Below, piece after piece: positions 42,718 to 52,220 of a DNA stretch of 61,003 bases. Made by a program: the position numbers and the translations under genes. Source of the stretch: Oscillospiraceae bacterium. GTDB lineage: Bacteria > Bacillota > Clostridia > Oscillospirales > CAG-382. Positions within the stretch are counted from its first letter, which is position 1. Each line of letters begins with the position of its first letter. Where the stretch lies: the NCBI GenBank assembly GCA_015064625.1, contig SVRW01000014.1:1-61003 (forward strand). The letters are read 5' to 3'. The notes beneath the pieces are model-generated. The model was not told the DNA's origin, did no database searches, and worked only from the letters and a program-made list of their open reading frames with translations.

Positions 42718-43215
42718 TTATGCTTCCTGCTTGTCTGCGATTGCCTGAAGAGCAACTGCAAGAGCTGTGATAGGTGCATTCAAAGTTCCAAGAACTGTTG
42801 CAATGAGAACTTCCTTTGAAGGCAATTCTGCAAGTGCCTTGAGATCCTCTGCGCCTGTAAGCTTACCATCGATGAAACCTGCTTTGAGAACAAAGTTATC
42901 ATGGTTCTTTGCATATTTACCGAGAACCCTTGCTGCTGCAATCTGGTCATCTTTACAGATAGCGATTGCTGTCATGCCATTGAGAACGTCATTTACTCCT
43001 TCAAGGCCTGCGATGTCACATGCTCTGGAAATGAGAGTGTTTTTGATTACTTTGTATTCAACGTTTTCTTTACGAAGTTCGCTTCTGAGCTTTGTATCGT
43101 CTTCTACTGTGATACCCTGATAGTTAACGAGTACAACGGAAGCTGCGCCTTTCATCTGTTCAGCTAATGTTTCAACTATAGCTTTCTTTTGTTCAAGAAC
43201 TGCTACGCTTGGCAT
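42718..43215 (-). CDS. rplJ: Ribosomal protein L10
   Basis: This 165-residue stalk-base protein binds 23S rRNA and L7/L12 dimers. VVLVNYQGITVEDDTKLRSELRKENVEYKVIKNTL is the conserved RNA-binding part; the C-terminal helix (PITALAVALQAIADKQ) carries L7/L12. The start is ATG 43215 after AAGGAGGGGGG. It is under the L10 leader, to which L10-L12 binds to limit its own synthesis. Confidence 0.98.
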   Translation of the reverse strand: MPSVAVLEQKKAIVETLAEQMKGAASVVLVNYQGITVEDDTKLRSELRKENVEYKVIKNTLISRACDIAGLEGVNDVLNGMTAIAICKDDQIAAARVLGKYAKNHDNFVLKAGFIDGKLTGAEDLKALAELPSKEVLIATVLGTLNAPITALAVALQAIADKQEA

Positions 43216-43261
43216 ATTATCCCCCCTCCTTGAATATTGTTCGATTTTCATCGAATAAAAC

Positions 43262-43398
43262 AAAAAAAATTTCATGCTCCCTTGAGGAGCATGAAATTAT
43301 CTATAGGCATAAAGCCATCATTACAAATTTTCACTGCACCTCGGTCGGCGGTTTTCACCATTGTATCACCCGAAGGTAACACCGACTGTCTTTGGAAC
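43262..43398 (-). ncRNA. Ribosomal L10 leader with terminator
   Basis: On the - strand the leader has AAAGACAGTCGGTGT and GAAAACCGCCGACCGAGGTGC, the conserved core of RF00557-type leaders. It ends in an intrinsic terminator (ATTTCATGCTCC/GGAGCATGAAAT, 43269-43297, then T8) just before the rplJ ribosome site. So L10-L12 control may act by premature termination. Confidence 0.88.
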
Positions 43399-43404
43399 AG
43401 GGGT

Positions 43405-43433
43405 ATTATATCATACAGAAATCCGTTTGTCAA
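43405..43433 (-). promoter_or_regulatory. Promoter of the L10 leader-rplJL operon
   Basis: TTGACA (43433-43428), 17 bases, TATAAT (43410-43405) on the - strand. Confidence 0.92.
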
Positions 43434-43532
43434 TACCTTTTTTGAAAAAAATTCGCATTTCTTGTAGTAACGCTCTCATTTGTAGCTTTCTTGAAATAGT
43501 TCTCTTAATAGCTTCTCGATTTAACGTTTGCT

Positions 43533-44036
43533 TTATTTAACTTTAATACCTTTGCTTTTTAAAAAATTCAGAAAATAAGTTTCATTACCAACAGAGAATC
43601 CGTCTCTTTTAAAAGAATAAGCTAAATTTGTTTTGGAAATCAGATGAATGTAATTCTTGGTTTTAACTACTTTCTTTATATCAACATAATTCAGATTATA
43701 TTTTGTCCCTGCCGAATTCATACAATCAATCTTCTCATGGGTAACAACGCTTATTATCTCCAAAGGTCCACCATAGGATTCTTTGTCTCTTTTAGCAATA
43801 ATTTTGACTCTTGTTAAATATATCAGAATAATATATGCAAAATAAATCAAAGGTAAAATTAGCCTGGTCAGATACAAAACCCAATCAAAAATGATACCGT
43901 ATATTCCCCAAACAAAGTAAAACGCACATACTACGTGGCAAATTACCGTCACGGGTGTACAAAAAAAGTATTTTCTGTACAATTCCTTCACGTACTCTTC
44001 GTCACGGACAAATTTATTTTCAAACAATTTCTCCAT
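43533..44036 (-). CDS. Two-helix membrane protein, YcxB-like
   Basis: This 167-residue protein has two membrane helices (about 27-48 and 53-72) followed by a cytoplasmic domain. The end VKTKNYIHLISKTNLAYSFKRDGFSVGNETYFLNFLKSKG matches the YcxB C-terminal domain (PF14317), a PH-like fold of unknown role. GGGACATAT precedes the ATG. It follows the NifX-like gene after 38 bases, so it may share its mRNA. Confidence 0.8.
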   Translation of the reverse strand: MEKLFENKFVRDEEYVKELYRKYFFCTPVTVICHVVCAFYFVWGIYGIIFDWVLYLTRLILPLIYFAYIILIYLTRVKIIAKRDKESYGGPLEIISVVTHEKIDCMNSAGTKYNLNYVDIKKVVKTKNYIHLISKTNLAYSFKRDGFSVGNETYFLNFLKSKGIKVK

Positions 44037-44074
44037 ATATGTCCCTTTTTGCTATTTGCTCAAATCATTGTACT

Positions 44075-44467
44075 TTAATTACATTTATGCGTTCCGCAAC
44101 CGTGGCTTGTGCAGTTGTGTCCTGCTTCGTGACTATGATGGTTACATTTGACGTTTGGATTGAATTGTAATTTCCCTTCAACAAACAAAGTTGCCGCTTC
44201 ATCACATAAGCCCACAACTCCACCGTAAAGCTTTATTCCCGCATTCGCAAGAGCCGTTTGCGCACCACCGCCAATTCCACCGCAAATAATAACGTCCGCC
44301 TGCATTTCTTTCAGAAAAGAAGCCAACGCACCATGACCGCTTCCGTTTGTATCAACAATCTGGGAAGAAAGAATCTTTCCGTCCTCAACTGTGTAAATTT
44401 TAAATTGCTTTGTATGCCCGAAATGCTGAAAAATTTGTCCATTTTCGTAAGTTATCGCTATTTTCAT
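44075..44467 (-). CDS. NifX/NifB C-terminal-like metal-cofactor-binding protein with His/Cys tail
   Basis: This 130-residue protein has a dinitrogenase Fe-Mo cofactor domain (PF02579): MKIAITYENGQIFQHFGHTKQFKIY and GGIGGGAQTALANAGIKLYGG. Members in non-fixing anaerobes bind Fe-S or Mo/Fe cofactors and are often near Mrp/ParA proteins. The last 25 residues are packed with His and Cys (HHSHEAGHNCTSHGCGTHKCN), a likely metal site. No nif genes are near. GGAGAT precedes the ATG. Confidence 0.88.
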   Translation of the reverse strand: MKIAITYENGQIFQHFGHTKQFKIYTVEDGKILSSQIVDTNGSGHGALASFLKEMQADVIICGGIGGGAQTALANAGIKLYGGVVGLCDEAATLFVEGKLQFNPNVKCNHHSHEAGHNCTSHGCGTHKCN

Positions 44468-44522
44468 TTATTTATCTCCATATTTTATTTTTGGCTGTGT
44501 AGTAATGACTCCACACATTCAA

Positions 44523-44551
44523 ATTATATCACAGATAAAATAAGTAGTCAA
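44523..44551 (-). promoter_or_regulatory. Promoter of the NifX-like gene
   Basis: TTGACT (44551-44546), 17 bases, TATAAT (44528-44523) on the - strand. Confidence 0.85.
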
Positions 44552-44627
44552 TAAAAAAATAATCGATTTTTTAATCTTCAGCGAAAAAATATAAATAATA
44601 ATTGCTAAGTTTTTCTATAAAACAGCC

Positions 44628-44658
44628 TCTTTTCGGCATTTACCAAATGCCTTTTTTA
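44628..44658 (+). terminator. Orphan terminator
   Basis: GGCATTT (44635-44641) and AAATGCC (44645-44651) with T6 after. No + strand gene ends upstream, which suggests that a gene was lost here. Confidence 0.75.
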
Positions 44659-44679
44659 TGCTATTATAGAATATAATAA

Positions 44680-44784
44680 ATGTCAAGCATTGAATGCGGA
44701 AAAAGATTCGTTACAGATATAGAAATTATTGCATTTTCAAAAGTTTTCAACGTTTCCTTTGAAGAATTGTTAAAGGAGACGTAA
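44680..44784 (+). pseudogene. C-terminal remnant of an XRE-family regulator
   Basis: The 34-codon frame reads MSSIECGKRFVTDIEIIAFSK and then VFNVSFEELLKET. This is the second half of an HTH_3 domain (usual ISkIErGkR..TDiEliaiAkaLnVs..eLl), with helices 1-3 missing. It has no ribosome site and follows an orphan terminator. Confidence 0.75.
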
Positions 44785-44851
44785 ACATAGACTGATAATT
44801 ACAGTTAAACAATTTCTTATAAATCAAAAGACATTAACATTGATTTTACTA

Positions 44852-44880
44852 TTGAATGTTTTCCTTTTTAATTGTATAAT
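44852..44880 (+). promoter_or_regulatory. Promoter of the beta-galactosidase gene
   Basis: TTGAAT (44852-44857), 17 bases, TATAAT (44875-44880). Confidence 0.8.
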
Positions 44881-44935
44881 ACAGAAAACGAGAACTGAAT
44901 TGATACCGTTTATTAACGTATAAGGAGCTATTGCT

Positions 44936-47506
44936 ATGAAAGAGTTTCAGAAGTTTGATCGTATCGGCACTACCCCGCACAGAAGCTATTACATTCCCTT
45001 TTCGGAAAACGATATTGTGCGTACCAAGCATGGTATATTGGATCGCACCTCAAGCTCTCGATTCACATCTCTTGACGGTGTTTGGCAGATAGGACAGCTT
45101 GCTCACGTGGAAGATTTTGACGTCAATGAAAGGCTTCACGAAACTATTCCCGTTCCTTCATGTGTACAAATGCATGGTTATGACCAAATTCAGTATTTGA
45201 ACAGTCGATACCCCTTTCCTGTCATGCTTCCTCATTTGCCATACGAAAATCCATGCTGGCATTACAGACGCACATTCAACGTGAAGAAACAAAACGGAGA
45301 AAGATACTATGTGAATTTCGAGGGTGTGGACAGTGCTTTTTACCTCTACATCAACGGTAAATTCAAAGGATATTCCCAGATTTCCCATGCTACAAGCGAA
45401 TTTGATATCACCGAGCTTGCAATAGACGGAGAGAACACCATCGACGTTCTCGTGCTCAAGTGGTGCATTTCTACTTATTTGGAATGTCAGGATAAGTTCC
45501 GCTTCTCTGGAATATTCCGCAACGTATATATGCTTACACGCCCCGAAGGACATATTACAGATTACAAGATTGAAACTGACTATTCGGGCAAAGACGGTAT
45601 TCTGACCTTTTATAACGAAAGCGAGAATGAAATCAAGATTGCTTTGGAAGAAAACACCGTGATTGTACCCGCAAAGATGAAATCGGTAATTGTCATTCCC
45701 GATGTAAAGCTGTGGACTGCCGAAGAACCTAATTTATATTCAATGACACTTTTGGCAAAGGGTGAAAAAATTATTGAAAGCGTAGGCTTCCGAAAGGTTT
45801 CCATTGATGGGAAAGTATTTAAAATCAACGATGTGCCCGTAAAACTCAAGGGAGTAAACCGTCACGACTTCAACTGCGAAACGGCGGCAACTGTCAGCCT
45901 CGATGATTTAGCAAAGGACGTTCATTTAATGAAGGAGCTGAACGTCAATGCAGTACGCACTTCCCACTACCCCAATAGTCCCGAATTTTATATGCTCTGT
46001 GACAAATTCGGTATCTACGTCATGGACGAAGCTGATTTGGAAACGCATGGTGCTTGCAGGCGAGACGGTCGATATGATATCCCGCTTTGGGCGGAATACG
46101 TTGAAAGTGATTTTTTCACACAAGGAATCACAGACAGGCACGTATCCCTTGTAGAACGTGATAAGAACCGTACTTGTGTAATCATCTGGTCTTTAGGCAA
46201 CGAAAGCTCCTTCGGAAAAGCTTTCTTTGAAGGTGCAACCTATATCAAAAACCGTGACAAGACAAGACCTATTCACTACGAAGGTCTCCAATTTGCTGAC
46301 CCAAAATATTATTATTCAGAGCTGGTGGATATGGTCAGCATGATGTACCCTTCCTTCGAAACCATTCGGGAAAAGGTTCTGGATAATCCCGAGGAAACAC
46401 GCCCTTTCGTAATGTGTGAATACACTCACGCCATGGGTAACAGCTGCGGCGACATCGCTGAATACTGGGATATGATCTATAACAATGAACAAATGTTGGG
46501 TGCTTTCGTTTGGGAATGGGCTGACCACGGAATAAAGACCGAAAAAGGATTCTTATACGGTGGTGACTTTAACGAAACAGAACATGATGGAAACTTCTGT
46601 GCCGATGGTCTTTTGACACCAGACAGAAAGCTTAAATCCAACGCTCTTGAAATGAAGGCGGTCTATGGAGGAAAAACCAGATCCGAAGTTCAAGTGGTGG
46701 ATATTCCCGAAAGCAATCATAAATTTGCATCTGAAATTACCATTGAGGTGAACGAACATACTGGTGAACTTACCTCAATAAAAGCTGATGGAAACGAGGT
46801 ATTACGCACTCCACTTCATTTCAACATCATCCGCTATATCGACAACGACCGCGATCTTCTGCCACAATGGATTGACAGATGTCATCTGGATTCTTGTAAA
46901 CCTCATATTTTCTCTTGCGAGAAAACAAAGAACAGTTACAAATTCAAAGGTTGTCTTGCAGCCAACTGCTTAATACCTGCAGCAGAATTTGAAATCATCT
47001 ACAATGTAACGGGTAATGTGTTGACCGTAACCATTGAATACACGCTCGCTGACTACGTAGAGTGCTTCCCACGCTTCGGAATAGAGTTTGGAATAGATAA
47101 AGCGCATGAAACCTTCTCTTACGTTGGGTTTGGCCCCACTGAAAGCTATGCAGATAAACACGTTGCAGCGGAATACGGCTTCTATACCAGCTCTGCCAAG
47201 GAAAACTATGACTATGGGTACGTTCGTCCGCAAGAGTCAGGAAGTCACTATGCTTGTAAATACCTTGAGGTAAATAATCTTTTCACAGTAACTGCAGAAC
47301 ACCCATTTTCCTGCTCAGTAACTCCATTTACAACTGCTCAACTTTGTGAAACACTACATCCCTTTGAACTTAAAGAGAATGACTTCGTAAACGTATGCAT
47401 CGACCTTGCTATGCGTGGTGTAGGCTCTCATTCTTGCGGACCCGACCTGCCACATAAGTACGAAATCCCGAAAAATAAAAAGAATACCTTTAAATTCACT
47501 TTTTAA
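44936..47506 (+). CDS. lacZ: Beta-galactosidase, GH2 (cytosolic)
   Basis: This 856-residue enzyme hydrolyses beta-galactosides. The domains are a sugar-binding sandwich (about 1-180), an Ig-like domain (about 185-285), the GH2 barrel (about 290-560) with acid/base Glu423 (SLGNESS) and nucleophile Glu495 (MCEYTHAMGN), and a C-terminal beta-galactosidase small-chain domain ending with GVGSHSCGPDL. It lacks a signal peptide. It is shorter than E. coli LacZ (about 1,020), mainly in loops. AAGGAG precedes the ATG. It could process galactan fragments made by the GH53 lipoprotein. No lac permease or repressor is adjacent. Confidence 0.93.
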   Translation: MKEFQKFDRIGTTPHRSYYIPFSENDIVRTKHGILDRTSSSRFTSLDGVWQIGQLAHVEDFDVNERLHETIPVPSCVQMHGYDQIQYLNSRYPFPVMLPHLPYENPCWHYRRTFNVKKQNGERYYVNFEGVDSAFYLYINGKFKGYSQISHATSEFDITELAIDGENTIDVLVLKWCISTYLECQDKFRFSGIFRNVYMLTRPEGHITDYKIETDYSGKDGILTFYNESENEIKIALEENTVIVPAKMKSVIVIPDVKLWTAEEPNLYSMTLLAKGEKIIESVGFRKVSIDGKVFKINDVPVKLKGVNRHDFNCETAATVSLDDLAKDVHLMKELNVNAVRTSHYPNSPEFYMLCDKFGIYVMDEADLETHGACRRDGRYDIPLWAEYVESDFFTQGITDRHVSLVERDKNRTCVIIWSLGNESSFGKAFFEGATYIKNRDKTRPIHYEGLQFADPKYYYSELVDMVSMMYPSFETIREKVLDNPEETRPFVMCEYTHAMGNSCGDIAEYWDMIYNNEQMLGAFVWEWADHGIKTEKGFLYGGDFNETEHDGNFCADGLLTPDRKLKSNALEMKAVYGGKTRSEVQVVDIPESNHKFASEITIEVNEHTGELTSIKADGNEVLRTPLHFNIIRYIDNDRDLLPQWIDRCHLDSCKPHIFSCEKTKNSYKFKGCLAANCLIPAAEFEIIYNVTGNVLTVTIEYTLADYVECFPRFGIEFGIDKAHETFSYVGFGPTESYADKHVAAEYGFYTSSAKENYDYGYVRPQESGSHYACKYLEVNNLFTVTAEHPFSCSVTPFTTAQLCETLHPFELKENDFVNVCIDLAMRGVGSHSCGPDLPHKYEIPKNKKNTFKFTF

Positions 47507-47526
47507 AAAAAGTTCTTTAATAAGAA

Positions 47527-47575
47527 ACAAATCCGAAACTTTGGCTTTGATTCCAAAGTTTCGGATTTGTTTTGT
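47527..47575 (+). terminator. Terminator of the beta-galactosidase gene
   Basis: An 18-base perfect stem (47527-47544 with 47553-47570) and TTTTG after. Its AATCCGAAAC...GTTTCGGATT core recurs at 52 and 60 kb. Confidence 0.92.
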
Positions 47576-47769
47576 TTATCTCCCAGAGTTATTTTAACGA
47601 TAGTCGACTAATGCTTTCAGTGTAATACAATACCACAGATAATCCGAATAGTCCAGAGATAAATTAAAATTTTCATATAAAAGTAGTAATTATATATTAT
47701 CATATGACACACACAATAAAACAGACTAAGTATTTATGCAAAAACAATAATGGTATAATGATCTACTTT

Positions 47770-49104
47770 TCAACCGAAAAGCTTATTAATGATTTTTGAA
47801 AGGTCATTTTCGTTCAATTTAACATCATTTAACAAAAGAATGTATATCATAGCTCTTAATAATCTATATACCTCTTTTTCATCATCGCCCAAAGGCTCTA
47901 TCGTACCATGCGCCAATTTATTTCTATATTTAGCATAAATTTCACCATAGTTTTTATTAGAAGAAGGTTTAAGGATATTTAAGTTGCCTTTTAAAACAAA
48001 ATTGAATTTTTCTTCCAAAACACCCTCATATCTGTCAATGTGCTCTTCGATGTCAGAAAAATATTTTTTCTCTTTTTTAGTTAATTGTGATTTATCTAAT
48101 GATTTAACAGCATTATTAATTAGTGATTTAACATTCTTGAAATTTTCATTTTCTTCCTCTTTAAAATGCGGATTAATCTCTGTAAAAAGACCTTCAAAAC
48201 ACAAAGCTGAAGAAAGCCATTTACTAGGGTCTATCTCATTTCTTTCTTGAATATTAGCAGGATAGTAAAGCGACAGCTTTTTATCTTTGTTTCTAAAGGA
48301 AGATACCTTTTTAAAAATCAAACCCAATTTTTCCTTAGGTAAATCTTCTGCAACAATAGTCCGTCTAGTGTTACCTTCATATAAAGACGAGTTAGTAAAA
48401 ATAATTACCTTTGCATCTTTCTCAAACTTGCCTGATGAATCTTTAGTTTCAAGAAAAATCTTCTCAAAAGGGATGTTTCTATTATAGTTTACAAACGACA
48501 AAAAATCATACAAGTGAAGATAATACTTGCATATATTATTGGGCTTTTGTTTATCTAAAAATCTATATGAAAAGCTAGTTACTAAATCTCCTATTTTTTC
48601 TGTACCATCTTTTATATTAATGTATCTCGCTATATTCAATTCACAAATAGTAGATTCAGAAAAGTTGAATGAAATATTCGTTTCTTCAAACGGCTTTAAA
48701 ATAATAGACATTGCTCCATTCCACTCTTCGGAAAACACTCCAAAATCGCTTAATTGTCTATCAATTGCATTTTTGGGAGAGTAAAACGTACTTATTGCAT
48801 CAGAGTAAAAAGTTATTCTATCAAAAGAAAAGTCGCAAGGGTCTCCAACATTTCCAACAGACATAGCATATCCTTGAATTGAAAAAATCGTTTTAGAATC
48901 AAATTTCGCGGAAATTAGGTGACAATTTAAAAACAGAATATCACGATTATCCGATGTAACTCCCCTTATATATGAATAATCTTTTTCTATAAATTCCTTA
49001 GAATTTTGAAATGCTTGCTGAACTATATGTACATAACGACCATCAACCAAAAATGGGAAAATTTTACCGTTTAATTCTAAATTTCCATACACAGTTTTCG
49101 ACAT
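47770..49104 (-). CDS. ApeA-like HEPN-domain defence protein
   Basis: This 444-residue protein has a large N-terminal beta-rich domain (about 1-310) and a helical C-terminal domain (about 315-444) with the HEPN ribonuclease motif R394-NKLA-H399 in YRNKLAHGTIEPL. The layout fits ApeA, a single-gene anti-phage HEPN protein: a sensor-like N-domain linked to an RNase that could stop translation after infection. The whole-protein match is by pattern only. GGGAGTAAATTGG precedes the ATG. It follows the type IIG gene after 57 bases on the same strand. Confidence 0.7.
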   Translation of the reverse strand: MSKTVYGNLELNGKIFPFLVDGRYVHIVQQAFQNSKEFIEKDYSYIRGVTSDNRDILFLNCHLISAKFDSKTIFSIQGYAMSVGNVGDPCDFSFDRITFYSDAISTFYSPKNAIDRQLSDFGVFSEEWNGAMSIILKPFEETNISFNFSESTICELNIARYINIKDGTEKIGDLVTSFSYRFLDKQKPNNICKYYLHLYDFLSFVNYNRNIPFEKIFLETKDSSGKFEKDAKVIIFTNSSLYEGNTRRTIVAEDLPKEKLGLIFKKVSSFRNKDKKLSLYYPANIQERNEIDPSKWLSSALCFEGLFTEINPHFKEEENENFKNVKSLINNAVKSLDKSQLTKKEKKYFSDIEEHIDRYEGVLEEKFNFVLKGNLNILKPSSNKNYGEIYAKYRNKLAHGTIEPLGDDEKEVYRLLRAMIYILLLNDVKLNENDLSKIINKLFG

Positions 49105-49161
49105 CCAATTTACTCCCGTTTCAATACAATTTTTTCCTTACAACATCTATATTATAAGTGA

Positions 49162-51939
49162 TTACTTCGTTAATTTCTGATACATCTTCATAAGTTCTGC
49201 AACGCAAGTGCTTTCTGTCATAGACTTCACATCAAAACCATACGCCTGCATTACAGCGCGGTCGTTGGCTTGGTGCGCCTTTCGGAGTTCCGGAGGCATA
49301 GCAACTTCATCGTATAGGTCTGCCAAAGAGCAATCGGGATAGAGGGCACGGGCATCAAGAATTGCTTGCGCTGTTTCCTCAATTTTCTTTTTCTGCTCGG
49401 CAGTGGGACTACACCAAGGAAAATTATTATAAACGACATCTTTTGAATACCTATAATCACTCTTGATTCTTCCGCAAACGGCACGCGTCCAAGCCATATG
49501 AACATTGGACATAATAATTCCAAAATGATATAAATCTGCATTGGGAATAATTAGAACAGCATTATTTACAATAATTTCGGGATTAACAAATCCAAACGGA
49601 ATATACTTTCTATTCTCTGAAGAATGACACGGAATAATGATGTATTGACTGTCGGGATGTCTTATTTCTTGGAACAGAGTTGGTGTATCCGCGCTCTTGC
49701 GAGTAGCATCTTTGCTACTACTCAAACGAAATTCTTTAATACCCTCAACTCTAGATTTGATAAACGAAGAACTGCGTAATTCAGCAGGAGATATGCCAAC
49801 CAACCATAAACAATATCTTGCTTTTTGATTTATATATTCCGTAGCACCATATATTTGACGAACATATTTAACAGCAATAGGATCTTTGATTTTTAATTCT
49901 TCGTATTCTTCAGCAGATAAGAAGAAATATCCACCATCAGTAGGCTTATTACCATATACCATTTGAGGCACATCGCAGATAGATTGAGTTCTACTTTCAA
50001 TGAATACAGTAGGTGCAGAAATGAGATATGCGTTTATATTATCAACAAGTTGCACTCTCTCGGAAGAATAAAGTTGCTTTTGCTTATAGTTGGGTGCGGT
50101 ACTAAATCCAACGATAACACAGTGCACGTGCGCTTTGATGCTCGCTTCACTATCCCAACGGAATGTGCGATGAGCAAAATCAATATGAATATTGAAACGA
50201 TCATAAAGGGGTTTCCATACACCGGCAACCTGTTCGCCCTGGGTAATGGAGTTAGTAGATACAAAAGCAGTACGTATGTTGGTGTTATTCATCAATTCCG
50301 CTGCTTTGAAATACCATCCCGAAACATAATCGATTTTTCCTGCAGTCTTATAAGACTTACCTTTCTCATCAATATAGATTGAGAGAATATCCTGCTTTTG
50401 GTCTGCTTTCTGTAAAGAATATCCCACAAACGGAGGGTTACCCATAATGTAATTCAGCTTGTCCTTCGGCACAACGGTTCCCCAATCGGTGCGGAGTGCG
50501 TTGCCTTCCACAATGTTGGCATAAGACTTTAGAGGCAGAAAATCAAGGGGCATCTTTACAATATCTTCAGTTTCCTTCAACATTTGACTTTCTGCAATCC
50601 AAAGTGCAGTCCTGGCAACAGTTACAGCAAAATCGTTAATTTCGATACCATAAAACTGACCGATAGATACCTTAACAGCCCCTTCAAAGCCAAGCAAAAT
50701 CTGTCCCTCATTTACAAGCTCAAGTGCTTCATTTTCAAGGCGACGCAAGGAAATGTATGTTTCCGTAAGAAAGTTACCCGAACCACAAGCAGGGTCAAAA
50801 AACGTAAGTTCGGACAATTTTTCACGGAAAGCCTCCGCTTTATCGTTGCGAATTTTTGGTATCTTTAATACTTTAATCTCTTCAAGCTCCTCACGAAGTT
50901 CGTCAAGGAAAAGTGGGTCAATCACCTTGTGTATATTTTCAATAGAGGTGTAGTGCATACCACCGCTACGACGAGTTTCAGGGTTTAAAGTGGATTCAAA
51001 AACAGCACCAAATATAGTGGGGCTGATTTGTGACCAGTCAAAATCTTCACTTGCATTGTGAAGAAGCAGATCAACAATATCCTGTGTGAAATTAGGAATT
51101 TCAATATTTTCGTCTGCAAAAAGTCCTCCGTTCACATAAGGGAACGATGCCAAAGCATCGTCCATATAAGGATCACGTTCTTCGATTTTGGTATCAAGCA
51201 CACGGAAAAGGTCGATGAGTGCACGGCGAATATCCTTAACTTGAAAACTCTTTATGTAGTTATGGAATTTCATACGTTCTCCAAAAATTCCTGCGTCCTC
51301 TGCATACAGACAGAACACAAGACGGACACAAAGCATATTCAAGGAACGTAAAGTTTCTTCGTTGTCGGGATGAATATAATGCTTCAAAATAGCATCATAA
51401 AGTTTGCCGACAAGCTCGCCTGCTTTGATGGAAATTTGTTCCTCACGGTGCAGAAGCTCGCTCTTTTCTTCAACAAGAAACTGTAGACGATAATAGTCTT
51501 TTGCAAGGTCTTTTAGCAATATACTTTCAGGCTCACCTGTAGGTTTCTCCATATCGTATATAAGAAATTCTTCAAAGTTACATGTAACAACCCATCTCGG
51601 ATGCTCGGAAACAGGTAATTCAACTATATATTTTTTTGCTTGTTGAAATGGAGTCAGGAGAGTACCGTCAGCCTGTGGAATTGGTTTTCTAAGGCTTTTA
51701 TTTCTACTTTTTTGTTCAATTAACACTTTTGTAGAGGAAATAATACCATCAATAAAACCATTTTTACGGTCAATTTTAACTTGTTCCTCGAAACGAATAA
51801 CTTTTTCCGGGTGTTCAACCCCAAATATGTCACGAAGTAAAGAAAGCCAAAAAGGTTGACTTTCGCCCTTTTCATAACCTTTATCCTCCCAAAAATCAGA
51901 AAAGGCTTTCGCTGCTCTTTTTCTATCTGTTTCTGTCAT
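49162..51939 (-). CDS. MmeI-like type IIG restriction-methylation enzyme
   Basis: This 925-residue single-chain enzyme both methylates and cuts DNA. The N-terminal nuclease has D64-X10-E75-Q-K77. A helical linker leads to the adenine methyltransferase with SAM motif I FDPACGSGNF (Asp382) and catalytic NPPF (501-504). A target recognition domain (about 610-830) and a C-terminal helical domain follow, in the MmeI order. The recognition site cannot be read. A single gene of this kind protects itself because it methylates. GAGG precedes the ATG; a promoter lies at 52011-52039. ApeA-like gene follows. Confidence 0.9.
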   Translation of the reverse strand: MTETDRKRAAKAFSDFWEDKGYEKGESQPFWLSLLRDIFGVEHPEKVIRFEEQVKIDRKNGFIDGIISSTKVLIEQKSRNKSLRKPIPQADGTLLTPFQQAKKYIVELPVSEHPRWVVTCNFEEFLIYDMEKPTGEPESILLKDLAKDYYRLQFLVEEKSELLHREEQISIKAGELVGKLYDAILKHYIHPDNEETLRSLNMLCVRLVFCLYAEDAGIFGERMKFHNYIKSFQVKDIRRALIDLFRVLDTKIEERDPYMDDALASFPYVNGGLFADENIEIPNFTQDIVDLLLHNASEDFDWSQISPTIFGAVFESTLNPETRRSGGMHYTSIENIHKVIDPLFLDELREELEEIKVLKIPKIRNDKAEAFREKLSELTFFDPACGSGNFLTETYISLRRLENEALELVNEGQILLGFEGAVKVSIGQFYGIEINDFAVTVARTALWIAESQMLKETEDIVKMPLDFLPLKSYANIVEGNALRTDWGTVVPKDKLNYIMGNPPFVGYSLQKADQKQDILSIYIDEKGKSYKTAGKIDYVSGWYFKAAELMNNTNIRTAFVSTNSITQGEQVAGVWKPLYDRFNIHIDFAHRTFRWDSEASIKAHVHCVIVGFSTAPNYKQKQLYSSERVQLVDNINAYLISAPTVFIESRTQSICDVPQMVYGNKPTDGGYFFLSAEEYEELKIKDPIAVKYVRQIYGATEYINQKARYCLWLVGISPAELRSSSFIKSRVEGIKEFRLSSSKDATRKSADTPTLFQEIRHPDSQYIIIPCHSSENRKYIPFGFVNPEIIVNNAVLIIPNADLYHFGIIMSNVHMAWTRAVCGRIKSDYRYSKDVVYNNFPWCSPTAEQKKKIEETAQAILDARALYPDCSLADLYDEVAMPPELRKAHQANDRAVMQAYGFDVKSMTESTCVAELMKMYQKLTK

Positions 51940-52010
51940 AGGTAATCCTCGATATTTTTTTAGTTATATATCCGTATATTAACTTCGATTTTTCTAATGT
52001 TGATGTATGT

Positions 52011-52039
52011 ATTATATCACGTTTCAAAAACAATTTCAA
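52011..52039 (-). promoter_or_regulatory. Promoter of the type IIG-ApeA unit
   Basis: TTGAAA (52039-52034), 17 bases, TATAAT (52016-52011) on the - strand. Confidence 0.75.
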
Positions 52040-52104
52040 TATTTAGTGTAAAAATAGCAATAATCTAAATCAACGATTTGAAAGTCATTGTTACTTACAC
52101 ATTT

Positions 52105-52170
52105 TCATATAAAAACAAGAAATCCAAAGCATTTACTATTGGGTAAATGTTTCGGATTTAACTTGATTGG
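52105..52170. repeat. 66-bp flanking repeat, left copy
   Basis: 59 of 66 bases match 60255-60320. It contains a hairpin (AATCC..AGCATTTAC with GTAAATG..GGATT) and, on the - strand, TTTCTTGTTTTT after it, as in a terminator. Confidence 0.85.
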
Positions 52171-52192
52171 TTCACAGTGCTGGGTTAGTGAA

Positions 52193-52220
52193 GATAAAAC
52201 AACATGGATGTTGTTTTATC
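52193..52220. repeat. 28-bp perfect palindrome
   Basis: GATAAAACAACAT and ATGTTGTTTTATC are exact complements with GG between. There is no T run or gene stop beside it; it could be a protein-binding site at the element end. Confidence 0.85.

Noticed and set aside
42145..42819. 224-residue Cys/Phe-rich + strand frame opposite rplL/rplJ
   Set aside because: It is an antisense shadow of two certain ribosomal genes with no ribosome site.
44075..44467. Nitrogen fixation genes
   Set aside because: A single NifX-like domain without nifHDK or nifB is common in anaerobes that do not fix nitrogen.
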